The translations under genes and the position numbers were made by a program. This document shows positions 1 through 6,883 of a DNA stretch of 27,622 nucleotides, one piece after another; within the stretch, counting starts at the first letter, position 1, and each line of letters opens with the position of its first letter. The notes beneath the pieces are model-generated. The model made no database searches. It was not told the DNA's origin and saw only the letters and a list, made by a program, of their open reading frames with translations. This DNA comes from an uncultured Actinomycetes bacterium (lineage in GTDB: Bacteria > Actinomycetota > Thermoleophilia > Gaiellales > F1-60-MAGs149): NCBI GenBank assembly GCA_903873565.1, contig CAIQOY010000117.1:1-27622 (forward strand). Reading direction: 5' to 3'.

Positions 1-363
1 CAGGTCTCCGCGCAGATCCCCACGAGCGCCTTCACGGTCACGAAGCCGACCATCACGTACCAGCAGCGCGCCGTGCTCCTGACCAGCACCGTCACCACCT
101 CCTGGGCGGGACGGATCACGCAGGCCGGCACCACCGTGCAGAACGGGCGCACCGTCCGGCGCTGCCGCGTCGAGCGGCGCGTGGCGGGCGGCGGGGCCGT
201 GCAGATCGTCTGCCGGCTGCCCTACGCCTCCCGCAAGACGCTGCGCTACACGTCGCTGTCGATGACGATCACCACGACCTTCCAGGCCGTCAACGGCCCG
301 CTGGTGACGAAGAAGCAGACGCTGCGGGTGCCCGCGCGGCTGTACCCGTGGCGCGCGGTCTAG
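1..363 (+). CDS. C-terminal part of an unrecognised, probably exported protein
   Basis: The reading frame is open from the first base and ends at a TAG at 361-363, so the 5' end lies outside the window. The 120 visible residues are rich in Thr, Val and Arg, alternate polar and hydrophobic residues as beta-strands do, and hold two cysteines (in RRCRV and VCRLP) that could form a disulfide. No catalytic motif or known domain was recognised. The composition resembles the Ig-like or beta-sandwich tail of a secreted or wall protein, but that is inference only. The stop lies 7 bases from the stop of the convergent CoA-transferase gene. Confidence 0.6.
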   Translation, partial: QVSAQIPTSAFTVTKPTITYQQRAVLLTSTVTTSWAGRITQAGTTVQNGRTVRRCRVERRVAGGGAVQIVCRLPYASRKTLRYTSLSMTITTTFQAVNGPLVTKKQTLRVPARLYPWRAV

Positions 364-379
364 GCGCCGCTCAGGCGCC
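363..379. terminator. Possible bidirectional hairpin between convergent genes
   Basis: Two copies of GGCGCC (363-368 and 374-379) flank the 5-base loop GCTCA, giving a 6-bp all-GC stem that overlaps both convergent stop codons. There is no T-tract on either side, so this is not a canonical intrinsic terminator. In GC-rich actinobacteria such hairpins can still stop transcription; here the function is a guess. Confidence 0.25.
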
Positions 380-1597
380 GACCGGCAGGCCGCCGACGGC
401 GCCCGCGGCGGACAGCTCGGCGATCTCGGCCTCCGAGTAGCCGAGCTCCCGCAGCACCTCGTCGGTGCTCGCGCCGCGCGCGAGCCCGGCGTGGCGCACC
501 GCGCCCGGGGTCCGGGACAGCCGCGGGGTGACGGCGGGCTGCAGGAGCTCCCCGTCGCCATCGGGGTTGGCGACGGGGGCGAGGGAGCCGCGCGCGATCA
601 CGTGCTCGTCCTCGAGCAGCTGCGTCGCGTCGTAGATCGGCCCGGCGGCCGCCCCGGCGTCCGCGAGCGTCTGGACGGCGTCCCGCCAGGTGCGCTCGCG
701 GGTCCAGGCCCCGATCAGGGCGTCCAGCGCCTCGACGTTCTCGATGCGGTCGGCGTTCGTCGCGAAGCGGGGATCCCGTTCCAGCTCGTCGCCGCCGACG
801 ACGCGCAGGATGCGCTTGGCGACGGAGTCCGCCGACCCCGACATGCAGATCCAGCCGTCGGAGCACTCGTAGACGTTGCGTGGGGCCGAGAACCACAGCC
901 GCGAGCCGATCCGCCGGTCCGGCACGCCGGTGCGCTGGGCGATCGTGGGGCCGGGCCCCACGATGTCGAGCATCGACTCGAGCAGCGTGGCGTCGATCAC
1001 CTGCCCCTCGCCGGTCAGGTCGCGGTGGCGCAGCGCGGCGAGCACGGCGAAGGCCGAAAGCGCGCCGGTGACCTCGTCGGCGAGGGCGATCGAGGGCAGG
1101 GTTGGAGGGCCGTCGGCCTGGCCCGTCGTGTGGGCGAGGGTCGACATCGCCTCGGCGATCGTGCCGAACCCGGCGCGGCCCGCGTAGGGGCCGTCCTGGC
1201 CGAAGCCGGTCACGCGCAGGATCACGAGGCCGGGGTTGGCCCGCAGCAGCACCTGCTCGGGGTCGAGCCCGAGGCGCTCGAGCGTGCCGGGGCGGAAGTT
1301 CTCGACGAGGACGTCGGCGCCGGCCACCAGGCGCAGCAGCACCTCGCGCCCGGCGTCCTGCTTGAGGTCGATCTCGATCGGGCGCTTGTTGCGCCCGACC
1401 TGCCGCCAGTAGAAGGCGTCGTCGCCATCGCGCTCGCCGAGGCTGCGCGCGCCGTCGCCCTCCCCGATCCGCTCGACCTTGATCACGTCGGCGCCGAAGT
1501 CCGCCAGCCGGCGCGCGGCGCTCGGCCCGGCGAACACCGTCGCCAGGTCGATCACCCGCAGGCCCCGCAGCGGGCCGATCGGCGCCGCGGCGTCCAC
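371..1597 (-). CDS. CaiB/BaiF family III CoA-transferase
   Basis: The 408-residue product matches the usual length of family III CoA-transferases, which move CoA between carboxylic acids through an aspartyl-CoA thioester. The N-terminus has the family hallmark (GLRVIDLATVFAGP, then LADFGADVIKVE), followed by NKRPIEIDLK and VLVENFRPG. The likely catalytic Asp is D174 in ALADE. I chose the GTG at 1597, two bases after the aminotransferase stop, because it gives the canonical N-terminus; the frame stays open further upstream but there overlaps the aminotransferase in another frame. It is the last gene of a lyase-aminotransferase-CoA-transferase set. With a malyl-CoA-lyase-like partner, a malate, citramalate or similar C4-C5 acid is a plausible acceptor, but the sequence does not show the substrate. 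Confidence 0.85.
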   Translation of the reverse strand: MDAAAPIGPLRGLRVIDLATVFAGPSAARRLADFGADVIKVERIGEGDGARSLGERDGDDAFYWRQVGRNKRPIEIDLKQDAGREVLLRLVAGADVLVENFRPGTLERLGLDPEQVLLRANPGLVILRVTGFGQDGPYAGRAGFGTIAEAMSTLAHTTGQADGPPTLPSIALADEVTGALSAFAVLAALRHRDLTGEGQVIDATLLESMLDIVGPGPTIAQRTGVPDRRIGSRLWFSAPRNVYECSDGWICMSGSADSVAKRILRVVGGDELERDPRFATNADRIENVEALDALIGAWTRERTWRDAVQTLADAGAAAGPIYDATQLLEDEHVIARGSLAPVANPDGDGELLQPAVTPRLSRTPGAVRHAGLARGASTDEVLRELGYSEAEIAELSAAGAVGGLPVGA

Positions 1598-1599
1598 GG

Positions 1600-2757
1600 T
1601 CAGTGGGCCCCCGCGGGCATGATCGCGTCGAACGCGGACAGGATCCGGTCGGCGACGGCGGGGTCGGCGTTGACGCCCATCATCCCGATGCGCCAGATCG
1701 GCGGGGCATCGGGCCCGAGCCCGCCGCCGACCTCGATGCCGTGGCCGTTGAGGAGCTCGGCCTGCACGGCCTTGCCGTCGACGCCGTCGGGCACGCGGAC
1801 GGCGGTCAGCTGCGGCAGCTGGCGGGCGGGGTCGGCGAGCAGGTCGAAGCCGCGCTCCCGGAAGCCGGTCTGCAGGTGGGCGCCGGCGGTGGCGTGACGG
1901 GCGAAGCGCGCCTCGAGACCCTCCTCGATGCCGAGGCGGAGCGCCTCGTCGAGGGCGTAGTACTGCAGGTTGGGCGTGGTGTGGTGGTACGTCATCGGCC
2001 GGTCCGCCCAGTAGCGCAGGTGCTCGGCCAGGTCGAGCGAGTAGGGGACGGGCATGCCGTCGCGGCCGAGACGCTCGATCGCGCGGCTTGAGAGCGTGAT
2101 CGGCGAGAGCCCCGGCGGCGCGGCCAGGCACTTCTGGCTGCAGGCGTAGGCGTAGTCGACGCCCCAGGCGTCGGCCTCGATCGGGATGCCGCCGATCGCG
2201 GTCACGCAGTCGGCGAAGAGCAGCGCGTCCGCGTCGGACGCGCGCAGGAGCGCGCCGAGCTCCGCGAGGGGGTGCTGGACGCCGGTCGAGGTCTCCGCGT
2301 AGACGACGCAGACCATCACGGCGTGCGGGTGCGCGGCGACGGCGGCCATGATCTCGTCGTTGGGGACGTGGCGCCCGAACGGCGCGCGCACCTCGACGAT
2401 CTCCGCGCCGCGGCGGCGCAGCATCTCGATGATGCGGTTGCCGAAGAAGCCGGCGCTGGCCGCGATGACCGTGTCGCCGGGGGCGACGAGGTTGAGGATG
2501 CCGGCCTCCATGCCGCTCGTGCCGCTGGCGGACAGGCACAGCGAGGCGCCGTCGACGCGGCCGTAGTAGCGCCCGATCATCTCGGCCAGGATCGGCAGGC
2601 GGTCCCAGAAGACGGGGTCCAGGTGCGAGATCAGCGGGCGCTCCATCGCCGCGAGGGCCCGCGGATCGACGTTCGACGGCCCGGGGCCTGCCAGCAGGCG
2701 CTCGGGCGGGGCGAAGGCGTCGATCGACGCGGCGGGGGCGGGGGCGGTGGCGCTCAC
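1600..2757 (-). CDS. Class V aminotransferase, serine/alanine-glyoxylate type
   Basis: This 385-residue protein is a PLP-dependent class V (AGXT-like) aminotransferase. It opens with the family signature LLAGPGPSNVDPRALAAM, has SASGTSGMEA in the PLP phosphate region, DCVTAIGG with the Asp expected to hold the pyridine nitrogen, and SQKCL with the Schiff-base Lys. WRIGMMG near the C-terminus is typical of glyoxylate aminotransferases. The GTG start at 2757 has an AGGAG Shine-Dalgarno 7 bases upstream, unlike several leaderless neighbours. Next to a CitE-like lyase that could release glyoxylate, conversion of glyoxylate to glycine with Ser or Ala as donor is the simplest role. Ureidoglycine-glyoxylate aminotransferase is a possible alternative. 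Confidence 0.88.
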   Translation of the reverse strand: MSATAPAPAASIDAFAPPERLLAGPGPSNVDPRALAAMERPLISHLDPVFWDRLPILAEMIGRYYGRVDGASLCLSASGTSGMEAGILNLVAPGDTVIAASAGFFGNRIIEMLRRRGAEIVEVRAPFGRHVPNDEIMAAVAAHPHAVMVCVVYAETSTGVQHPLAELGALLRASDADALLFADCVTAIGGIPIEADAWGVDYAYACSQKCLAAPPGLSPITLSSRAIERLGRDGMPVPYSLDLAEHLRYWADRPMTYHHTTPNLQYYALDEALRLGIEEGLEARFARHATAGAHLQTGFRERGFDLLADPARQLPQLTAVRVPDGVDGKAVQAELLNGHGIEVGGGLGPDAPPIWRIGMMGVNADPAVADRILSAFDAIMPAGAH

Positions 2758-2764
2758 GAGATGG

Positions 2765-2769
2765 CTCCT
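2765..2769 (-). promoter_or_regulatory. Shine-Dalgarno AGGAG of the aminotransferase
   Basis: The minus strand reads AGGAG, 7 bases before the GTG at 2757. It supports that start and shows the gene is made from a leadered transcript. Confidence 0.6.
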
Positions 2770-2786
2770 GGCTGGCTGATGCCAGG

Positions 2787-2792
2787 ATCGTA
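2787..2792 (-). promoter_or_regulatory. Candidate -10 box TACGAT for the aminotransferase
   Basis: The minus strand has TACGAT about 30 bases before the GTG start, just downstream of the AT-rich dyad region. A weak -35 (TGGAAC) sits 17 bases upstream. It would allow the aminotransferase and CoA-transferase to be transcribed separately from the lyase gene. Confidence 0.4.
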
Positions 2793-2801
2793 CGCCGGAC
2801 G

Positions 2802-2860
2802 AGGATTAAGTTCCATGCAGATTTTCCGACTATTACTTAGGCAGAATCCTATGAATAGTC
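2802..2860. repeat. AT-rich island with two nested inverted repeats
   Basis: In a very GC-rich genome this 59-base stretch is conspicuously AT-rich. It holds AGGATT (2802-2807) pairing with AATCCT (2845-2850), and GACTATT (2828-2834) pairing with AATAGTC (2854-2860). The two dyads interlock and so cannot form at the same time. The location, between the lyase stop and the aminotransferase promoter, suggests an operator or an RNA switch in the intercistronic leader. A similar CATGGA(A)CTT string occurs here (minus strand 2817-2808) and in the lyase/LysR intergenic region (3864-3872), so the LysR protein is one candidate ligand. Confidence 0.5.
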
Positions 2861-2877
2861 CCGGGGGTGCGCACCCG

Positions 2878-3840
2878 TCAGGTGCCCGAGGGCAGCCGGT
2901 CCGCGCGGGCGATCACGTTCTCGGCCATCTTGATCGAGGCGGCGTCGATCAGGCGGCCGTCGAGGGAGACGGCGCCGCGGCCCTCGCGGGCCGCCTCCTC
3001 CCTCGCCACCATGATCCGGCGCGCGCGGTCGATCTCCTCGGGCAGGGGGGAGAAGATCTCGTTGGCCAGCTCGATCTGGGACGGGTGGATCGCCCACTTG
3101 CCCTCGCAGCCGAGCGCGGCGGCGCGGCGGGCGGCCATCCGGTAGCCGTCGGGGTCGTTGAAGTCGCCGAAGGGGCCGTCGATCGGGCGGATGCCGTTCG
3201 CGCGGCAGGCCACGATCATGCGCGACAGGGCGAAGTGCCAGGGGTCGCCCCAGTGCAGCGCGCGATCGCCGGCCGCGTCCGGGTCGGTCAGGACCGCGTA
3301 CTCGGGCGTCACGCCGCCGATCACCACGGTGCGGGCGCGGGTCGAGGCCGCGTAGTCGGCGACGCCGAACGAGAGCGCCTCGAGGCGGTCCGGGCAGGTC
3401 TCGGCGATGCGCTCGACGTTGGCCATGCCCGGGGCCGTCTCGATCAGCGCGGTCAGCGCGATCGGGTCGTAGCCATGGGCCTGCTCGATCTGGCTGAGCA
3501 GCATCGCCACGAATTCGAGGTCGGACGGGCGCCCGACCTTGGGCACCAGGATCATGTCGAGCCGGTTGCCGACGGCCTCCACGATGTCGACCACGTCGCG
3601 GTAGGCCCAGTGCGTGTCGAGGCCGTTGATGCGCACGCTGACCGCGCAGGCCGACCAGTCCTGCGAGGTGAGGGCGTCGATCGCGTTCGCGCGCGCCTGC
3701 ACCTTGTCGTCGGGGGCGACGGCGTCCTCGAGGTCGAGGAAGACGATGTCGGCGCCGGCGGCGGGCGCCTTCTCGAGCATGCGCAGGTTGGAGGCGGGCA
3801 CGGCGAGCTCGGAGCGGTGGAGGCGGTCCTTGTTGGGCAT
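2878..3840 (-). CDS. HpcH/HpaI aldolase / citrate lyase beta family (CitE-like, malyl-CoA-lyase type)
   Basis: The 320-residue product belongs to the CitE-like acyl-CoA lyases, Mg-dependent TIM-barrel enzymes that cleave malyl-, citramalyl- or related hydroxyacyl-CoAs. Visible hallmarks are RSELAVPASNLRMLEKA at the N-terminus, VFLDLEDAVAPDDK with the metal- and CoA-site acids, LVPKVGRPSDLE, and the C-terminal block WGDPWHFALSRMIVA, GPFGDFNDPDGY, GKWAIHPSQI. That C-terminal block resembles L-malyl-CoA/beta-methylmalyl-CoA lyases more than citrate lyase beta subunits. The ATG at 3840 is chosen because TAGGGT lies exactly 7 bases upstream, predicting a leaderless mRNA. Likely chemistry is malyl-CoA to acetyl-CoA plus glyoxylate, or citramalyl-CoA to acetyl-CoA plus pyruvate; the substrate is not settled. 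Confidence 0.85.
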   Translation of the reverse strand: MPNKDRLHRSELAVPASNLRMLEKAPAAGADIVFLDLEDAVAPDDKVQARANAIDALTSQDWSACAVSVRINGLDTHWAYRDVVDIVEAVGNRLDMILVPKVGRPSDLEFVAMLLSQIEQAHGYDPIALTALIETAPGMANVERIAETCPDRLEALSFGVADYAASTRARTVVIGGVTPEYAVLTDPDAAGDRALHWGDPWHFALSRMIVACRANGIRPIDGPFGDFNDPDGYRMAARRAAALGCEGKWAIHPSQIELANEIFSPLPEEIDRARRIMVAREEAAREGRGAVSLDGRLIDAASIKMAENVIARADRLPSGT

Positions 3841-3847
3841 GGGCGAC

Positions 3848-3876
3848 ACCCTAGCGATGCACCCATGGACTTCCAA
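3848..3876 (-). promoter_or_regulatory. Promoter of the CitE-like gene (TTGGAA-N17-TAGGGT)
   Basis: The minus strand reads TTGGAA (3876-3871), a 17-base spacer, then TAGGGT (3853-3848), which ends 7 bases before the ATG at 3840. Such spacing puts the transcription start on or next to the ATG, so the mRNA is probably leaderless. Confidence 0.5.
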
Positions 3877-3898
3877 CAGCAGATCGTGTGTAATCCAT
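3865..3898. promoter_or_regulatory. Candidate LysR operator in the divergent intergenic region
   Basis: ATGGA (3865-3869) and TCCAT (3894-3898) form an inverted repeat between the two divergent -10 boxes. LysR-type regulators usually bind an interrupted dyad in the space shared with their divergent target, so this is the natural site. The long spacing (24 bases) and short arms keep confidence low. Confidence 0.35.
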
Positions 3899-3903
3899 AG
3901 CCT
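3898..3903 (+). promoter_or_regulatory. Candidate -10 box TAGCCT of the LysR gene
   Basis: TAGCCT ends 7 bases before the ATG at 3911, the leaderless spacing seen at several genes in this window. It abuts the right arm of the putative operator, which would fit autorepression. Confidence 0.4.
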
Positions 3904-3910
3904 CGTGGCT

Positions 3911-4780
3911 ATGACACTCTCCCAGCTGCGCACGTTCATCGCCGTCGCCGAGCACGGCTCCGTGCGCGCGGCCGCCGAGTCGCTGCGGATCTCGCAGCCC
4001 TCCGTGTCCGGCAGCCTGGCCGCGCTCAGCGAGGAGGTCGGGGTGCCCCTGACCGAGCGCGAGGGCCGCGGGCTCAAGCTGAGCCCGGCCGGCGAGGCCT
4101 TCCTGCCGCACGCGCGCGAGGCGCTCGGGCTGCTGGACCAGGGCACGCGGCTGGCCCGCACCGCGGCCGACGCGACGAGCGCCACGGTGCGCATCGCCGC
4201 CGTCTACACGGCCGCCGAGTCGCTCCTGCCGCCGCTCCTGCGCCGCTTCCGCGAGGAGCACCCGGAGATCCCGATCCAGCTCGAGATCGGCAACCGCGAG
4301 GAGGTCCTCGGCCGCCTCGCGGGCCGCGAGGCCGACATCGCCGTCGGCGGGCGCGCGCCGGACGACGGCTACGAGGCGCTGGCGATCGGCCCGAACCCGC
4401 ACGTCGTCGTCGCCTCGCCGGAGCATCCCCTCGCGGGGCGGAGCGGGGTGCCGCTCGCCGACCTCGCGGGCGAGACGTGGCTCGTGCGCGAGGAGGCCTC
4501 CGGCACCCGCCGGCTGGTCGACGAGTACCTGTCGAGCGCCGAGATCGACCCGCCGATCACGACGATCGGCTCGAACGGCGCCATCGCGGCCGCCGCGATG
4601 GTCGGCCTCGGCGTCGGCCTCGTGCCGCTGGTCAGCGTCCAGCAGCAGATCGACGCGGGCCAGGTCGTCCGCCTCGACGTGGTGCCCGCGCCGCCGACGC
4701 GCGAGTGGTACGCGATCCTGCCGGCGCGGCGCCCGAGCCCGGCGGCGCGGACCCTCGCCGAGTTCCTCAGCCGCCCCTGA
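3911..4780 (+). CDS. LysR-family transcriptional regulator
   Basis: The 289-residue protein has the standard LysR layout. A winged helix-turn-helix occupies residues 1-60 (LSQLRTFIAVAEHGSVRAAA, then ISQPSVSGSLAALSE), a linker helix follows, and a periplasmic-binding-protein-like effector domain runs from about residue 90 (VRIAAVYTAAESLLP, ADIAVGGRAP, GLGVGLVPL). The frame is open further upstream, but the ATG at 3911 starts the canonical MTLSQLR N-terminus and has TAGCCT 7 bases before it. It is divergent from the CitE-like gene and most likely controls the lyase/aminotransferase/CoA-transferase set in response to a pathway acid or CoA ester; that pairing is inference from position. Its end overlaps the convergent hydrolase gene by 14 bases. 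Confidence 0.9.
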   Translation: MTLSQLRTFIAVAEHGSVRAAAESLRISQPSVSGSLAALSEEVGVPLTEREGRGLKLSPAGEAFLPHAREALGLLDQGTRLARTAADATSATVRIAAVYTAAESLLPPLLRRFREEHPEIPIQLEIGNREEVLGRLAGREADIAVGGRAPDDGYEALAIGPNPHVVVASPEHPLAGRSGVPLADLAGETWLVREEASGTRRLVDEYLSSAEIDPPITTIGSNGAIAAAAMVGLGVGLVPLVSVQQQIDAGQVVRLDVVPAPPTREWYAILPARRPSPAARTLAEFLSRP

Positions 4781-5597
4781 GGAAGGCGGTGATCCGGGCG
4801 GCGATGCCGTCGGGGTCCTCGACGTGCAGCCAGTGGCCGACGCCCGGGCGCTCCTCGAGGTCGAGGCCGGCGGGGAAGCGCTCCGCGAAGCCCCGGAAGC
4901 AGGCGGGGCGGATGCAGCCGTCGGCCGAGCCGTGCAGCATCAGGGTCGGCACGCGCACGTCGCCCGTGCCGCCGGTCGCCTCGAAGTCGTCGCGGTACCA
5001 GCGGTGCACGGCGTCGCCGACGCCCGGGCGGGCCAGCACCTCCTTGACCAGGCCCCACTCGTCGCGCACGAGCCCGGGCGACCACTCGGCGTGGATCTGG
5101 TCGAGCCAGACCGGGTCGGCCGCGAGGCGGGCGGCCGCCCCGGAGTAGGCGAGGATCCACGCGTAGGCGGCCGTCTTCTGCTCCTGCAGGTCACGGCGGC
5201 GCGCCGCGAACCCGTCCGGGTGGGGGATGGCCAGCGAGACCACGCGTCCGACCCGCTCGGGGTGGTCGGCGCCGAGGTCGAGCGCGACGCAGCCGCCCCA
5301 GTCGTGGCCGACCACGGGGCAGGCGTCGACCCCGAGTCCGTCGAGGACCGCGACCATGTCCCGGGCCACGGCCGCCGTGCGGTAGTCGTCGACCGGCCCC
5401 GACGGGTCGTAGCCCGGCAGGCTCGGCACGAGGCAGCGGAAGCCCGCGGCCGCCAGCCGCGCGACCAGCGGGCGCAGGCCCTGCGGGCAGTCGGGGAAGC
5501 CGTGCAGGACCAGGACCGGGTCGCCGGCGCCGACCTCCCAGACCGCGACGTCGCCGCGCGCCCGCACGGTCCGCGGCTCGCCCCAGTCGGCGCTCAC
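4767..5597 (-). CDS. Alpha/beta hydrolase, epoxide-hydrolase type
   Basis: The 276-residue protein has an epoxide-hydrolase/dehalogenase-type alpha/beta hydrolase core. HGFPDCP (32-38) carries the HGxP oxyanion motif, VVGHDWGG places Asp99 as nucleophile, GSADG offers Asp226 as the acid, and GVGHWLHVEDP gives His255. An Asp nucleophile excludes ordinary esterases and lipases. HGFP rather than the HGNP/HGxxxW pattern of haloalkane dehalogenases favours an epoxide hydrolase, and cap-region tyrosines such as Y145, Y151 and Y201 could activate the epoxide. The GTG start at 5597 overlaps the upstream SDR stop as GTGA, indicating translational coupling. As last gene of the diol dehydratase operon it could supply the vicinal diol from an epoxide. 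Substrate unknown; fluoroacetate/haloacid dehalogenase is an alternative. Confidence 0.85.
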   Translation of the reverse strand: MSADWGEPRTVRARGDVAVWEVGAGDPVLVLHGFPDCPQGLRPLVARLAAAGFRCLVPSLPGYDPSGPVDDYRTAAVARDMVAVLDGLGVDACPVVGHDWGGCVALDLGADHPERVGRVVSLAIPHPDGFAARRRDLQEQKTAAYAWILAYSGAAARLAADPVWLDQIHAEWSPGLVRDEWGLVKEVLARPGVGDAVHRWYRDDFEATGGTGDVRVPTLMLHGSADGCIRPACFRGFAERFPAGLDLEERPGVGHWLHVEDPDGIAARITAFLRGG

Positions 5598-6379
5598 AGC
5601 GCGGAGTAGCCCCCGTCCACGGGGAGGATCGCGCCGGTCAGCCAGCGCGCGTCGTCCGAGGCGAGGAAGAAGGCCGCGCCGGCGATGTCCTCGACCTCGC
5701 CGAGGCGCGCCATCGGCGTGCGGCGCTCGAGGTCGGCGAGGCGGTCGGGCTCGTCCCACATGTCGCGGGTCATCGCGGTGCGCACCCAGCCGGGGCAGAT
5801 CGCGTTGACCGTGATCATGTGCGGCGCCAGCTCGATCGCCAGGGTGCGCGTCAGCTGCACGACGGCGCCCTTGCTCATGTTGTAGTGGTTGCCGGTCTGG
5901 ACGCCCGTGATGCCGGCGATCGACGCGAGGGTGACGATGCTGCCGCCGCGGCCCTGGTCGACCATCGCGCGGGAGGCCTCGCGGCAGGTCCACCAGGCGC
6001 CGTCGACGTTGACGGACTGCACGCGCTTGTAGTCCTCCCACGGCTCGTCGCGGAGGGGATGGGCCTTCGGGGAGATGCCCGCGTTGGCCACCGCGATGTC
6101 CAGCCCGCCGTAGACCTCGACGGCCTGCGCCACCGCGGCGGCGACCTGCGCGCCGTCCGTGACGTCGCACGGCGCCCAGGCGGCGCGCCCGCCGAGCCGC
6201 TCGATCTCCTCGTGCGTCGGCACGGGATCCTCCCAGCTGCCCTGGATCGGCAGGGGCTCGATGTCGGCGCAGACCACGGCCGCGCCCTCCGCCGCGTAGC
6301 GCAGCGCGATCGCCCGGCCGTTGCCGCTCGACGCGCCCGTCACGAGGGCCACCTTGCCCGCCAGTCGCTGGTCCGCCAT
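5594..6379 (-). CDS. SDR-family oxidoreductase, NAD-type
   Basis: A classical 261-residue short-chain dehydrogenase. The cofactor motif TGASSGNG is at 14-21, Asp39 in CADIEP at the end of beta-2 suggests preference for NAD(H), Asp72 (CDVTD) and NAG (99-101) are present, and the catalytic set is Ser153 (LASIAG), Tyr166 and Lys170 (YNMSK). The C-terminus ends in the usual ILPVDGGY. It starts with ATG at 6379, three bases after the previous stop. Within the diol dehydratase operon it probably oxidises or reduces an alcohol/carbonyl intermediate. Substrate cannot be read from the sequence. Confidence 0.9.
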   Translation of the reverse strand: MADQRLAGKVALVTGASSGNGRAIALRYAAEGAAVVCADIEPLPIQGSWEDPVPTHEEIERLGGRAAWAPCDVTDGAQVAAAVAQAVEVYGGLDIAVANAGISPKAHPLRDEPWEDYKRVQSVNVDGAWWTCREASRAMVDQGRGGSIVTLASIAGITGVQTGNHYNMSKGAVVQLTRTLAIELAPHMITVNAICPGWVRTAMTRDMWDEPDRLADLERRTPMARLGEVEDIAGAAFFLASDDARWLTGAILPVDGGYSAL

Positions 6380-6382
6380 CGG

Positions 6383-6883
6383 TCAGTCCCCCTCCGCTCG
6401 GGTCTCCGCGGCGAGCGCGGCATCGCGCCCGCCGTCCAGTCGTATCGTCGCGCCGTTCAGCGACGGCTGCGCCAGCGCGAACTCGACGGCCGCCGCGACC
6501 TCCGCGGGCGAGACGTCGTCGGCTGCGGCCACCACGTTGGCGGCGAGGCCGGGCGTCGCCGCCGCGACCTCGGCCAGCATCGCGAGCCCCGCGCCCACGA
6601 CCGAGCGCGCGCCGTCGCGGTGGTCGGGCAGGACGGCACCGGCGGGGCAGACGATCGCGACCCGCACGGGCCCGCCCTCCGCGGCCGCGGCGCGCAGGGC
6701 GGCGAGGGCCGGCGTCAGCGTGGCGTCCACCAGCGCGGCGAGGGCGTCCGTGGCCAGCGCGCCCACGGGCCCGACGGGCTCCGGCAGCCCGACGATCACG
6801 AGCTCGGGGCTCGCCTCCGCGGGCGCCGCGTCGCGGAGCGCCCGGGTCACGGGGCCCTCGGTGCCGATGACGGTCCGGCTCAT
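6383..6883 (-). CDS. Truncated, apparently non-catalytic SDR-like protein
   Basis: This 166-residue protein resembles the second half of an SDR. It ends with NGATIRLDGG, the family's C-terminal block, and has an internal helix region (ARSVVGAGLAMLAEVAA) where SDRs carry the active-site helix. It lacks the N-terminal glycine-rich NAD motif and the Tyr-x3-Lys pair; DHRDGARS stands where Tyr and Lys would be expected. The ATG at 6883 overlaps the upstream SDR stop as ATGA, and there is no frameshift or internal stop, so it looks maintained rather than decaying. It may be a partner subunit of one of the flanking SDRs or a binding protein. Function unknown. Confidence 0.7.
   Translation of the reverse strand: MSRTVIGTEGPVTRALRDAAPAEASPELVIVGLPEPVGPVGALATDALAALVDATLTPALAALRAAAAEGGPVRVAIVCPAGAVLPDHRDGARSVVGAGLAMLAEVAAATPGLAANVVAAADDVSPAEVAAAVEFALAQPSLNGATIRLDGGRDAALAAETRAEGD

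Noticed and set aside
360..896. Minus-strand 178-codon frame overlapping the CoA-transferase
   Set aside because: Arg/Pro-rich shadow of the CoA-transferase in another frame, with no recognisable motif.
4767..5597. Haloalkane dehalogenase
   Set aside because: The nucleophile is Asp as in dehalogenases, but HGFPDCP lacks the Asn/Trp halide-binding pattern after the HG motif. Epoxide hydrolase fits better; haloacetate dehalogenase remains possible.
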